Part shown: positions 7,557-15,753 of the stretch, one piece after another
How the letters are laid out: each line of letters opens with the position of its first letter
How positions within the stretch are numbered: position 1 is the first letter of the stretch
Assembly (NCBI RefSeq): GCF_022815605.1
Contig: NZ_JALGRP010000001.1
Span: 1-33,614, forward strand
Length of the DNA: 33,614 bases
Reading direction: 5' to 3'
From: Microbacterium sp. VKM Ac-2923
GTDB lineage: Bacteria > Actinomycetota > Actinomycetes > Actinomycetales > Microbacteriaceae
The notes under the pieces: model-generated
What the model was told of the DNA's origin: nothing
The model's input: only the letters and a program-made list of their open reading frames with translations
Database searches by the model: none
Translations under genes and position numbers: made by a program

Positions 7557-10500
7557 GATCGCGGGGGCCGCGGCGGCCCGGACGATCTGGACGCGGTACG
7601 TCTTGGCCGTCGTGTGGTCCTGCGCCAGCGAACGGAGCGTCAGCGTGGTCGGCGATCCGTCCGTGGAGAGGGGCACCGTGCGCTTCACCGTGTCGTCGAT
7701 GAGGATGTCACCCACGTAGACCAGACCACTGGCGGTGGCCGGGTCGGCGTCGAAGGTCGCCGTCGTGGCATCCCGCGGGACCGTCACGGTGTAGTCGTAT
7801 GTCCCGTCCGCCAGCTTCGGGCTGAGAGTGCCGCCGTCGAAGGTCAGCGCGTTCAGGTCGGCGTCGGTCGCGTAGGTGGTCGTCGTGGTCGTGTAGACCC
7901 CGAACACACCGCCGACGTAGCTGGTGCCGTTGCCCTGGAAGCGCACGGTGATGATGGGGATCTTGTTCCCCTTCTCATCGAGCACGTAGGCGCCCGCCTG
8001 ATCGCGCTTGTAGCGGTCTTTGGCGGCAATGTCCGCCAGCGCCGAGGCGGGGATCTCGTCGTACTGGATGTAGAAAGAGTTCGCCCCGTTGGCGTTGGTG
8101 ACGCGCTCGGTCTTCAGCTTGACGTCGTTGATGTAGACGTCGAACGTGCGACCGTTGTCGCCGCCGAAGTACCGCACGCCGAGGTAGTTCTTCGGCGCGG
8201 ACGGGTCGACGGCCATGTCGTACTGGAAGAACGCCTCGGCCGACCGTTCACCGTCGCGGTACTGCTGCCCGAGGTGCGCTCCCACCGAGGAGCGGTTGAA
8301 CTTGTAGTTCTTCCCGGCCTCGCTGTTGTTGTTGTCGAACGACGTGAGCGAGTCCGTGGTCATCTCGTCGATGCGGAGCTTCTCCTTGTCGCTCTTGATG
8401 AGTGCCTGCGCCTGGGCGGAGTCGGGCTGGATGAGGTTCATGTACAGCGCGTACCGGGCGTTGTACATGCTGTAGTAGGGCTCGAAGGTGAGCGCTGCCG
8501 AGGCGGCATCCACGTTCTGCAGTCCGAACTTCATGACCGTGCGGCCGTTGTTGTCCTTGCCGTTCTCGCGGCGGACGAGGTTTTTCTCGATGTCCGCCTT
8601 GAAGGTGGCGACGTCGGCGACCCGAACGCTGTCGGTCACCGACTTGTCAGCGACGCTGGTGCGGACCAGGACGCCGGCGGGCGAGGTCGCCTCGACGTTG
8701 TCGCGGTTGAGCTCGGCCGAGAGCACGACCGGGCCGTAGCGGAACGCGACCCAGTTGGGGTCTTCGGTGCCGGCCTCGACCTGCACCTTGGCGGGGAGCT
8801 TGTACGAGATCTTGTCACCGGCCGAGACCGGGACGACGACGTACCCCTTATCGGTGGCGGCCGCGACGTCGCGCGTCTGACCGTTCACCGTCAAGGTGGG
8901 GTTCGGCGACCACGACGGTACACGCAGGCGCAGGGTGGTGCCTTCCGCGAGCGCGCCGCCATCGGCCGCGTCGACCGCGAAGGTGACGGTGTCGGTGTTG
9001 GGCACGTCGGCGGTCTGTGTGAGCTTCAGGTTCTGCGGCTTCGAGGTGAACTCGGTCGAGCGGAACATGTTGACGTAGACCGACGATCCCTTGCGGAAGT
9101 AGATCGAGTCACCGAGCTTGGTGAAGCTCTCGGTGGCCGTGCCGTGGTCGCACCAGAACTCGTCTTCCTTGCGGCCGAACACCTTGGCGTATCCGGCCGT
9201 CTGCGGCTGGAAGTACGTCATCATTCCGGTCTCGGGGTTCTGCGACGCCAGGATCGTGTTGATGTAGGTGTTCTCGTACCAATCGGCGTACTTCACGTCG
9301 GGGTTCACGCGGAACAGCCCGTGCGTGAGCTTGAGCATGTTGTACTCGTTGCATCCTTCGACCGTGGACTGCTCGCCGTAGCCGGTGGTGATGCCGTTGG
9401 TGGCGAACTCGTGCAGGGTGCCGGGCTGCTGGAAGTGCTCCGAGTAGCTGTTGCCGCCGCCGATGTAGGAGTGGTCGTTGACGACCATCTGCCAGAAGTT
9501 CTCGGCCGCACGACGGTACATGTCGAGGTCCGACTTCTCCGTCGCGGTCAGACGCGCATACAGGGTGGGGTTGTCGGTGAACACCGTGTAGCGCTTCAGG
9601 GCGCCCACGAGCTTGGGGATCGTCGTGTTCGCGTGCTTGCCGGCCAGGACGTCCTGGTTGTTGGCGAGCTGACGGAACAGGGAGACCTCGTCGAAGAGCT
9701 CGGCGGCCTTCTTGTGCTGGTCGTTCTCCGTGATGCTGTACAGCTCGTACAACGCCTCGTTCATGCCGCCGTACTCGGTGCTGAGCAGCGAGCTCGGGTT
9801 GGCCTGGCGCGAACCCCAGACGTTGAGCCACGAACCGAAGCCGCTCGCGACCGAGAGAGCCTTGTCTGCCACCTCTTTCGGTGCGTACTCGTGCGCGTCG
9901 ATCAGTCCGGCGAGCACTTTGTGCAGGTTGTAGAACGGCACGATGAGACCGTCGGCGCCGTGGGGCAGATACGACACCGGGAAGGGTGCGACGTAGCCGG
10001 CGTTGGACGGGTCCTTCTGGCCGTAGGCGGCCTGAGCTGCGGCGAGGCCGTCGACCGCGGTGGTGAGCTTGGCCAGCAGCTGAGCCTTGCGACCTGCGTC
10101 GGTCTCGGTCGAGTACGCCTGCGACAGCGCTGACATGAAGTGGCCGAAGAAGTGGCCCTGGAAGCGCAGACCGGAGGTCCGCTCCCATCCGCCGTACGGC
10201 TGCACGGTGGTCGGGATGCCCGCCTGCTGGTCGAACGAGTACAGGAAGCGCTTCGGGTCGAGCGTCAGCAGCCAGTCGACCATCTTGGCGTTGCTGTTCT
10301 GCAGGTACGGGTCGGTGACGAGCACCTCGTTGAGGTCGGTGTCGTCGACGTAGATCGAGGTCGACACGCCCTCCGGCGCGACCTCGACGGTGAAGGTCTT
10401 GGTGCGCGGGGTGCTGCCGGCGTAGGTCGCCGTCGCGGTGAGGGTGACGGAGGCTGCGGCGTTCTTCGGCCGTGTCACGGTCGCCTGGCCGCCGTTGACG

Positions 10501-11417
10501 GCGATCACGCTCGGGGTCGACGAGGTCCACGTGAAGGCGGTGCCGTTGGAGGCCGAGGTCGTCAGCCCGAAGCTGGCCGACGCGCTCCCGGGTACCGACA
10601 GCTGATCGAGCGAGCGCCCGGCGACGTCTGCCGGGTCGAAGCCCGGGTTGTTCGCCTTCGTCAGGGCGACGACGTCCGACGCCGAAGCGACGCTGTTGAA
10701 CAGGGCGTAGTCGTCGAGCGCGCCGCGGACGTACGCGCCGTTGTACGTGGGCCCGTTGAAGCCGATCGACTTGGTCGTGGTGGTGTCGGAGGTCAGCGCG
10801 CCGGTGGCGGCGCCGCCCGTCGCGAACACGACCGACGAGACCTGCTGCTCGCCGTTGCGGTAGAAGGTGACCGCCTTGGTGATCTGGTCGTAGGTGACCG
10901 CGACGTGCGTCCACTGACCGGCGGGGAAGAAGGTGTCGCGCGAGCCGCTGACCGCCACCTTGTAGGGCTGGCCGCCACCCGGGCCGATCGACAGAGCGAG
11001 AGGGGTGTTGGCGTTCTCGGCGGTGAGATACCAGCCCGCCGAGTTGTACACGCTCTTGTTCCAGGTGAACACCTGCTCACCGGTGCCCATGGAGCCGTCG
11101 GGCTTGAACCAGAACGAGAGGGTCAGGTTCTCGGGCTGGAGAGCGGCGCTGGTTCCGAGGCTGACGGCGTCGGTGCCGCGCAGGCTCAGTGCACGATTGT
11201 GGATGCCGTCGACGTACGTCGCCTGACCGCGGAGCATCGAGGTGGCGATCTTGTTCGGACCGGCGTCGGTCAACGCGTCGTCGAAGCCGAGGTCGAGGAC
11301 CTTGCTGGAGTCGAAGGTGGTTGCTGCCGTGGCTGCGGTGGGGGCGATCACCGCCAATCCACTGGCGATCATCATCACGGTCGCGCTGAGCGCCACCGTC
11401 TTTCGGATTCGGGACAT
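7272..11417 (-). CDS. Secreted GH127-type (DUF1680) beta-L-arabinofuranosidase, multidomain
   Basis: A 1381-residue exported enzyme. Residues 1-31 are a signal peptide (cleavage near ATAATT). A LamG domain spans about 34-255, an Ig-like domain about 265-350, and the DUF1680 catalytic domain about 352-985, with YGGWERTSGLRFQGHFFGHFMSAL, TEYGGMNEALYEL (E548, E554) and VEGCNEYNMLKLTHG (E687, C689). The region that usually reads WCC.GTG.E reads WCDHGTATE, so C756 is kept but the second Cys is D757. A beta-sandwich region follows, then a cadherin-like domain (about 1187-1283) and the shared module (C1297, C1380). GH127 enzymes use a Zn-bound Cys nucleophile to remove beta-L-arabinofuranose from plant glycoproteins or glycans. 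The minus-strand ATG at 11417 has AGAGAGGAA about 6 nt upstream. Two palindromic operators lie further upstream. Confidence 0.88.
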   Translation of the reverse strand: MSRIRKTVALSATVMMIASGLAVIAPTAATAATTFDSSKVLDLGFDDALTDAGPNKIATSMLRGQATYVDGIHNRALSLRGTDAVSLGTSAALQPENLTLSFWFKPDGSMGTGEQVFTWNKSVYNSAGWYLTAENANTPLALSIGPGGGQPYKVAVSGSRDTFFPAGQWTHVAVTYDQITKAVTFYRNGEQQVSSVVFATGGAATGALTSDTTTTKSIGFNGPTYNGAYVRGALDDYALFNSVASASDVVALTKANNPGFDPADVAGRSLDQLSVPGSASASFGLTTSASNGTAFTWTSSTPSVIAVNGGQATVTRPKNAAASVTLTATATYAGSTPRTKTFTVEVAPEGVSTSIYVDDTDLNEVLVTDPYLQNSNAKMVDWLLTLDPKRFLYSFDQQAGIPTTVQPYGGWERTSGLRFQGHFFGHFMSALSQAYSTETDAGRKAQLLAKLTTAVDGLAAAQAAYGQKDPSNAGYVAPFPVSYLPHGADGLIVPFYNLHKVLAGLIDAHEYAPKEVADKALSVASGFGSWLNVWGSRQANPSSLLSTEYGGMNEALYELYSITENDQHKKAAELFDEVSLFRQLANNQDVLAGKHANTTIPKLVGALKRYTVFTDNPTLYARLTATEKSDLDMYRRAAENFWQMVVNDHSYIGGGNSYSEHFQQPGTLHEFATNGITTGYGEQSTVEGCNEYNMLKLTHGLFRVNPDVKYADWYENTYINTILASQNPETGMMTYFQPQTAGYAKVFGRKEDEFWCDHGTATESFTKLGDSIYFRKGSSVYVNMFRSTEFTSKPQNLKLTQTADVPNTDTVTFAVDAADGGALAEGTTLRLRVPSWSPNPTLTVNGQTRDVAAATDKGYVVVPVSAGDKISYKLPAKVQVEAGTEDPNWVAFRYGPVVLSAELNRDNVEATSPAGVLVRTSVADKSVTDSVRVADVATFKADIEKNLVRRENGKDNNGRTVMKFGLQNVDAASAALTFEPYYSMYNARYALYMNLIQPDSAQAQALIKSDKEKLRIDEMTTDSLTSFDNNNSEAGKNYKFNRSSVGAHLGQQYRDGERSAEAFFQYDMAVDPSAPKNYLGVRYFGGDNGRTFDVYINDVKLKTERVTNANGANSFYIQYDEIPASALADIAAKDRYKRDQAGAYVLDEKGNKIPIITVRFQGNGTSYVGGVFGVYTTTTTTYATDADLNALTFDGGTLSPKLADGTYDYTVTVPRDATTATFDADPATASGLVYVGDILIDDTVKRTVPLSTDGSPTTLTLRSLAQDHTTAKTYRVQIVRAAAAPAITTELSAATRCIAGKVTLTATMKNTSAVPVSIELTTAFGKKSIASLAPGKSVSQVFTTRQAQLAAGEVSITATGQVGGTTATATQKAGYDARSCG

Positions 11418-11530
11418 CGAGGTTCCTCTCTGCGGCTTTGCAGAAGTTGCGGTGGTGCGATCTCAGGACTGTCGGACGCTGACGAAGAGGCGTTCGTCGG
11501 GGGTCGCCCGTTCGTTGCCGACCATCATCA

Positions 11531-11544
11531 TGTTAGTGCTAACA
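11531..11544. promoter_or_regulatory. LacI-family type operator upstream of the GH127 gene, site 1
   Basis: TGTTAGTGCTAACA: six-base arms TGTTAG/CTAACA are perfectly inverted around a TG centre. This is the form commonly bound by LacI-family sugar repressors in actinobacteria. It lies 114-127 bp upstream of the GH127 start. A poor -35/-10 pair (TGGCCA, 17 bp, TAACAT on the minus strand) would overlap it, which would suit repression; this promoter is only a guess. Confidence 0.65.
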
Positions 11545-11602
11545 AAAGCGGATGGCCAGCATGTTTTCGCCTCATGGTGGTCGATCGTGGATGGTCGGCA
11601 GC

Positions 11603-11618
11603 GTGTTGACGTCAACAC
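11603..11618. promoter_or_regulatory. LacI-family type operator upstream of the GH127 gene, site 2
   Basis: GTGTTGACGTCAACAC, a perfect 16-bp palindrome with the CpG centre usual for LacI-family sites. Its centre is 73 bp (about seven helical turns) from the centre of site 1, so one regulator could bind both on the same DNA face. The remaining stretch to 11858 shows no gene or other recognisable structure. Confidence 0.6.
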
Positions 11619-11858
11619 CAGTGAAGGGCGTCGCCGCGGCCCACGCAACGGTCGGGCGTCATTCGTCGCCGCATCCAGGGGGAGGGATTCGTCGTTATCC
11701 GGCTATCGAGAGGCGTGCAAGGGGTTCGTGGTTCGAGCCGACGTCGTCTCGGCGCCGCGGGTAGTCGGGCGAGGAGCTCGAGAACGGCGTGAGTGCCCAG
11801 CTGCCGCCAGTGGCGCCGAGTCGCTCGCGATGCTCCCGGCGGTCGCGCTGCCCCGCGA

Positions 11859-13073
11859 TCACCCCAGGAACTCCCGCGCTGCCACGACGAGGTTCTCGAC
11901 CCCGCGGTCGATGGTGGGCTGCATGACGGGCGCGAAGAACGGCGAGTGGTTCGTCGGGATGTCGCGGTCCATGGTGCCGCCGGCCAGGGCGTCAGCGAAC
12001 CTCTGGGGGTCGACACCGCCCCAGAACCAGAACACCAGCGGAGCTCCCGACTCTCGCGCGAACCACGACACGTCCTCGCTACCGGTGAACATGCCGGGGT
12101 CGACCACGGACGCCTCGCCGAACGAGCGCTGGAACGCGGCGGTCAGGCGGGCCGTGGCATCCCGGTCGTTGATCGTCGGCGGCAGGGTGTGATCGATGGT
12201 GATGGTCGGCTCCTGCTCGGAGCCCGAGGCCTGCGCCTCGGCGCGCACGATGCGCTCGACCTTGCTCATCACGCGCGCGCGGGCGGCGTCGTCGGGATAG
12301 CGCAGGCTGAGCTCGAGCTTCGCCTCGGCGGGGATGATGTTGTTCTTCAGCCCCGCGTGGATCGAACCGACGGTGACCACGGCGACGTCGCGCGGGTCGA
12401 CTTCGCGCGACACGACCGTCTGCAGGCGCATGACGGTCGCCGCCGCCATGACCACCGGGTCGATCGTCGAATGCGGGCGTGAGCCGTGACCGCCGCGGCC
12501 GTGCAGCACGACGGTGAGCCCGTCGGATGCCGCCATCTGGGTGCCCGGGCGGACGCCGATGACGCCGGCGGGCAGGGGGGTGACGTGCTGGCCGAGCACG
12601 ATGTCGGGGGTCGGGTAACGCTCGAGCACGCCGTCGGCGATCATCGCCTGCGAGCCGGCGCCGTACTCCTCTGCGGGCTGGAACACCGCCACGATCGTGC
12701 CCGACCACTCCGCGCGGGTCGCGACGAGCCGCTCGAGGGCGCCGATGAGGGCGGTGACGTGCATGTCGTGTCCGCACGCGTGCATGACCGGTACGGCGTT
12801 GCCGGCGGGATCGGTCCCGCGCGCGGTGCTGGCGTAGGCGAGGCCCGTCTGCTCCTCGACGGGGAGGCCGTCCATGTCGGCGCGCAGCCACACGACGGGT
12901 CCGTCGCCGTTGTCGATGCGAGTGACCACGCCCGTGCGGCCCACGCGCTCTTCGACCTCGAGACCCAGCTCGCCCAGGTGCCGCGCGATGACGCCGGCCG
13001 TGCGCGTCTCCTGGAAGGACAGCTCGGGGTGGGCGTGCAGGTCGGTGTACAGGCTCTCGAGGTCGACGCTCAT
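11859..13073 (-). CDS. M20-family amidohydrolase (IAA-amino acid/hippurate hydrolase type)
   Basis: A 404-residue cytosolic metallopeptidase-fold enzyme, full length for the M20D group. The N-terminal LHAHPELSFQETRTA, the metal motif HACGHDMH (C100, H102), the acid pair in QPAEEYG (E135, E136), and the lid domain with HGRGGHGSRPH are all present. A late His in PTNHSPFF completes the site. M20D enzymes hydrolyse N-acyl amino acids (hippurate, indole-acetyl or N-acetyl amino acids) to the acid and amino acid using one or two metal ions; the acyl group cannot be told from sequence. The start codon has no ribosome binding site; a TAGGCT -10 box lies 6 nt upstream, so translation is probably leaderless. 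It reads in the same direction as the GH127 gene but is separated by 441 bp. Confidence 0.9.
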   Translation of the reverse strand: MSVDLESLYTDLHAHPELSFQETRTAGVIARHLGELGLEVEERVGRTGVVTRIDNGDGPVVWLRADMDGLPVEEQTGLAYASTARGTDPAGNAVPVMHACGHDMHVTALIGALERLVATRAEWSGTIVAVFQPAEEYGAGSQAMIADGVLERYPTPDIVLGQHVTPLPAGVIGVRPGTQMAASDGLTVVLHGRGGHGSRPHSTIDPVVMAAATVMRLQTVVSREVDPRDVAVVTVGSIHAGLKNNIIPAEAKLELSLRYPDDAARARVMSKVERIVRAEAQASGSEQEPTITIDHTLPPTINDRDATARLTAAFQRSFGEASVVDPGMFTGSEDVSWFARESGAPLVFWFWGGVDPQRFADALAGGTMDRDIPTNHSPFFAPVMQPTIDRGVENLVVAAREFLG

Positions 13074-13079
13074 GGATCG

Positions 13080-13085
13080 AGCCTA
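13080..13085 (-). promoter_or_regulatory. -10 box of leaderless M20 amidohydrolase transcript
   Basis: TAGGCT on the minus strand (TANNNT pattern), 6 nt before the ATG at 13073, with no Shine-Dalgarno sequence between. Transcription would begin at the A of the start codon. Confidence 0.6.
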
Positions 13086-13137
13086 GTTCGCCCCGCCCGT
13101 GCGCGCCCGGGTCCCGTCGGGCCTTGCCTCCTCGCCG

Positions 13138-13199
13138 CCTGAGTGTCCACGACACCCGGACGCCTCGCGAAGTCGTCCCGGGTGTCGTGGACACTCAGG
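13138..13199. repeat. Dispersed palindromic element, copy A
   Basis: Perfect 22-bp inverted repeat (13138-13159 and 13178-13199) around an 18-nt centre; the arm contains GAGTGTCCACGACACCCGG. It lies between the divergent M20 and flavoprotein genes. The same element occurs at 19576-19632 and 24338-24396. The 150 bp from here to the next start (13350) hold no other structure that I can see. Confidence 0.85.
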
Positions 13200-13349
13200 G
13201 TGACGCGCACCCACCGTCGCACGCACTCCGGAGCTGTGCGCGCGCCGGCCGCCACCCACCCGCCGGCGGTACCACCCCACCCGCTACCGGATGCCGTCGA
13301 CCCTCGCAAGCCATCCGATCCACCCGGGCAGGACGGCGAGGCTGGCCGC

Positions 13350-14543
13350 ATGGTCACGACACACTTCGATTACCTCATCGTCGGCGGCGGGATGGTCGCC
13401 GACACCGCGGCCCGCGGCATCCGCGAGATCGATGCGGAGGGCACGATCGGCATCCTGAGCGACGACGTCGAAGAGCCGTACACCCGCCCCGCCCTCAGCA
13501 AGAAGCTGTGGACCGACGACGAGTTCACGTGGGAGAAGGTGCCGCTGGGCACGGCTGACGACACGGGGGCCGACATCCGTCTGCGCACGCGCGCGACGAA
13601 GATCCGTCCCGAGGCGCACGAAGTGGATGCCGCCGGCGAGACGTTCTCGTACGCCAAGCTCCTCATCGCCACCGGTGGCACGCCCGTGCCCCTTCCCGTC
13701 GAGGACCGCTCGAACGGCGAGCGGTCGCTGACCTTCCGCACCGCCGAGGACTACCGGCGGCTGCGCGCGCTCGCCGAGGAAGTGGACCGCATCGCCGTCG
13801 TGGGCGGGGGGTACATCGGTTCCGAACTCGCCGCGGCCCTCGTCCAGAACGGTGTCGACACCGTTCTCGTCCACACCGGGGCCGTGCTGGGCGACGCGGT
13901 GTTCCCGGCCGCGCTGGCGGAGCGTTTCGAGAAGCTCTTCCGCGACGCGGGTGTGCAGATCGTCGCCGGTTCCCGGGTCACGGGCGGAGAGGCGGATACC
14001 ACCGGCGCGCGCCTCGAGCTCGACAACGGCGACGACGTACGCGCGGATGCCGTGGTGAGCGGTCTGGGTATCGAGGCGGCCACCGATCTCGCCGAGCAGG
14101 CCGGACTCCGCGTGGAGGACGGTGTCCACGTCGATGCGCAACTGCGGTCCTCCGTCGACGACGTCTACGCCGCGGGCGACGTGGCCAGCTACCCGGACCG
14201 TCTGCTCGGGCGCCGCCGTGTCGAGCACGTCGACAACGCCAACGAGCAGGGCAGGACAGCCGGCCGCAACCTCGCGGGCGCCGCCGAGGCCTACACGCAC
14301 ACGCCGTACTACTACTCGGCGGTCTTCGGCATCCGCTACGAGGCGGTGGGCACGCTCGACTCCTCGCTTGCGACCGTCGAGGACTGGATCGACGCGGAGC
14401 GCGGGGTCGTCTACTACCTCGCGGACGATCGCGTCACCGGCGTCCTGCTGTGGAACGTGGAGGACGCCCGGGATGCCGCTCGTGCAGTGCTCGCCGAGGC
14501 CGACACCCTCACCCGCGACGACCTGGTGGGCCGCATCCGCTGA
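13350..14543 (+). CDS. FAD-dependent NAD(P)H oxidoreductase, AIF/ferredoxin-reductase-like
   Basis: A 397-residue flavoprotein of the pyridine nucleotide-disulfide family. The FAD Rossmann motif is FDYLIVGGGMVAD (about 6-18), the NAD(P) motif VVGGGYIGSELA (about 150-161), and the second FAD contact VYAAGDVASYP (about 271-281). The C-terminal domain with YYYSAVFGIRYEAVG is the type found in AIF-like and ferredoxin reductases. The redox partner is unknown and no ferredoxin gene is adjacent. The frame is open further upstream, but ATG 13350 is chosen because it begins directly before the FAD motif and the upstream residues are encoded by the palindromic repeat and look non-protein. Upstream purines (GGCGAGG) may serve as ribosome binding site. 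Confidence 0.85.
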   Translation: MVTTHFDYLIVGGGMVADTAARGIREIDAEGTIGILSDDVEEPYTRPALSKKLWTDDEFTWEKVPLGTADDTGADIRLRTRATKIRPEAHEVDAAGETFSYAKLLIATGGTPVPLPVEDRSNGERSLTFRTAEDYRRLRALAEEVDRIAVVGGGYIGSELAAALVQNGVDTVLVHTGAVLGDAVFPAALAERFEKLFRDAGVQIVAGSRVTGGEADTTGARLELDNGDDVRADAVVSGLGIEAATDLAEQAGLRVEDGVHVDAQLRSSVDDVYAAGDVASYPDRLLGRRRVEHVDNANEQGRTAGRNLAGAAEAYTHTPYYYSAVFGIRYEAVGTLDSSLATVEDWIDAERGVVYYLADDRVTGVLLWNVEDARDAARAVLAEADTLTRDDLVGRIR

Positions 14544-14554
14544 GTCCTTCGATC

Positions 14555-14571
14555 CCCGCGCGACACGCGGG
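14555..14571 (+). terminator. Short hairpin after the flavoprotein gene
   Basis: CCCGCG and CGCGGG pair around a 5-nt loop 12 bp after the flavoprotein stop. The stem is only 6 bp with no T-run, so it is a weak terminator candidate. A TAACCT (14573-14578) directly after it could be the -10 box of the next gene. Confidence 0.3.
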
Positions 14572-14622
14572 CTAACCTGGACCGACGCTGCGAGCCCGCG
14601 GCGAGTGACCTCAGGAGCACCC

Positions 14623-15726
14623 ATGGCGGCCGCCGAACTGCGTCTCTCCCTCTCCGAAGAGCCGGCGCGCGACGTCGTCGCCGAGGTCCTCGTCGAACAG
14701 GGTTTCGAGGTCGCCGCCTCACCGGACGTCCTCTCCGTGTCGAGGAGCTCTCCGGACGACGAAGTGGCCGATCCCGATCGGTTCGACGTACGTCTGTCGG
14801 AGGTGCCCGAGGGCACGCTGGCCGTCTTCGCGGCACCGATCGATGCGACCGAGGTCGCGGCGCCGATCGGTGACGCGGTGGCCGGCGAGGCCGCGCGCCT
14901 GGTCGGGGCGCGCCTGGCCCAGCGGGGTCTGCTCGCCGTCGCCGCGCCCGCCGCCGACGCACTCGCGCCGATCCCGGCCGCGCCGCTGTCATCGGGGCCG
15001 ACGGCTCCGTCTCTCGCGGGGTATCCCGGCGTCCCGTCCGGCGACGCGGCGGTCGCCCCCGGCGCGCTCGGGGAGAAGCGCACGAACGCGGTCGCGATCG
15101 TCGCCCTCGTGTTGGGCTTCGTGGTCCCCGTGGCCGGCATCGTGACGGGTGCGGTGGCGCTGTCGCAGATCAAGCGCACCGGCGAGAAGGGGCGTGGACT
15201 CGCGCTCGGCGGCATCGTGGCCGGAGGCGTGCTGACCCTCTTCATCGCGACCCTCGTCATCGGCACCCTGGTGTTCTCGGCGTTCGTGGCCGCCGGCGGC
15301 GGGTCTGCCGACCCGTACGCGCCCACGGATGAGGGCGGCGTCACCGTCGCCCCCGACGAGCAGGCGCCCTTCGATCCCTCCACTCTCGTCGTCGGTGCGT
15401 GCCTCGACGACCTGCCCGGCGGGTTCGTCGCCGCCGACAACGTCGTGGACTGCGCGCAGCCGCACTCGTACGAGGCGTTCGGAGGCTTCGACGTGCCCGA
15501 CGGCGCCTACCCGGGGGATGCGGCCATCGAGACGGAGGCGCTCGCGGGCTGCGAGGCGGCGTACGGCGGCTACGTGGGCGTGCCGTACCAGGACTCGCGC
15601 CTCGACTACTACTACGTGGGCCCGACGCAGCAGACCTGGGAGGTCGGCGACCGCGAGATCTTCTGCCTGCTGTTCGACCCGCAGGCCGAGCAGACGGTCG
15701 GTTCTCTGACGGGCTCCGGCCTCTGA
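14623..15726 (+). CDS. DUF4190 / septum-formation-domain membrane protein
   Basis: A 367-residue protein with three parts. Residues 1-110 form a soluble N-terminal domain of a kind I do not recognise. A Pro/Ala linker leads to a DUF4190-type double membrane segment (about 145-220: NAVAIVALVLGFVVPVAGIVTGAVALSQIKR then GLALGGIVAGG). The exported C-terminal domain (about 250-367) has VGACLDDLP, DCAQPHSYEAFG, GCEAAY and FCLLFDP, the four-Cys pattern of the septum-formation (PF13845-like) domain. Such proteins are common in Microbacteriaceae; the family has been linked to cell division, but with little direct evidence. The ATG has AGGAG 5 nt upstream. It ends 27 bp from the convergent LacI-family gene. 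Confidence 0.8.
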   Translation: MAAAELRLSLSEEPARDVVAEVLVEQGFEVAASPDVLSVSRSSPDDEVADPDRFDVRLSEVPEGTLAVFAAPIDATEVAAPIGDAVAGEAARLVGARLAQRGLLAVAAPAADALAPIPAAPLSSGPTAPSLAGYPGVPSGDAAVAPGALGEKRTNAVAIVALVLGFVVPVAGIVTGAVALSQIKRTGEKGRGLALGGIVAGGVLTLFIATLVIGTLVFSAFVAAGGGSADPYAPTDEGGVTVAPDEQAPFDPSTLVVGACLDDLPGGFVAADNVVDCAQPHSYEAFGGFDVPDGAYPGDAAIETEALAGCEAAYGGYVGVPYQDSRLDYYYVGPTQQTWEVGDREIFCLLFDPQAEQTVGSLTGSGL

Positions 15727-15753
15727 GGTTCGGCGCGCGCGAGGACGCCTGGT

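Noticed and set aside
7197..10133. Very long plus-strand open frame opposite the GH127 gene
   Set aside because: It is a high-GC shadow of the minus-strand gene: the minus strand has signal peptide, domains and catalytic motifs, while the plus frame gives only Arg/Val/Gly-rich text.
11720..11770. tRNA-like T-loop sequence GGTTCGAGCC in the gap beyond the GH127 operators
   Set aside because: No matching acceptor, D or anticodon arms could be found around it, and no CCA end.
13143..13349. N-terminal extension of the flavoprotein from 13143
   Set aside because: The extra residues come from the palindromic repeat and low-complexity DNA, and the FAD motif should lie at the N-terminus.
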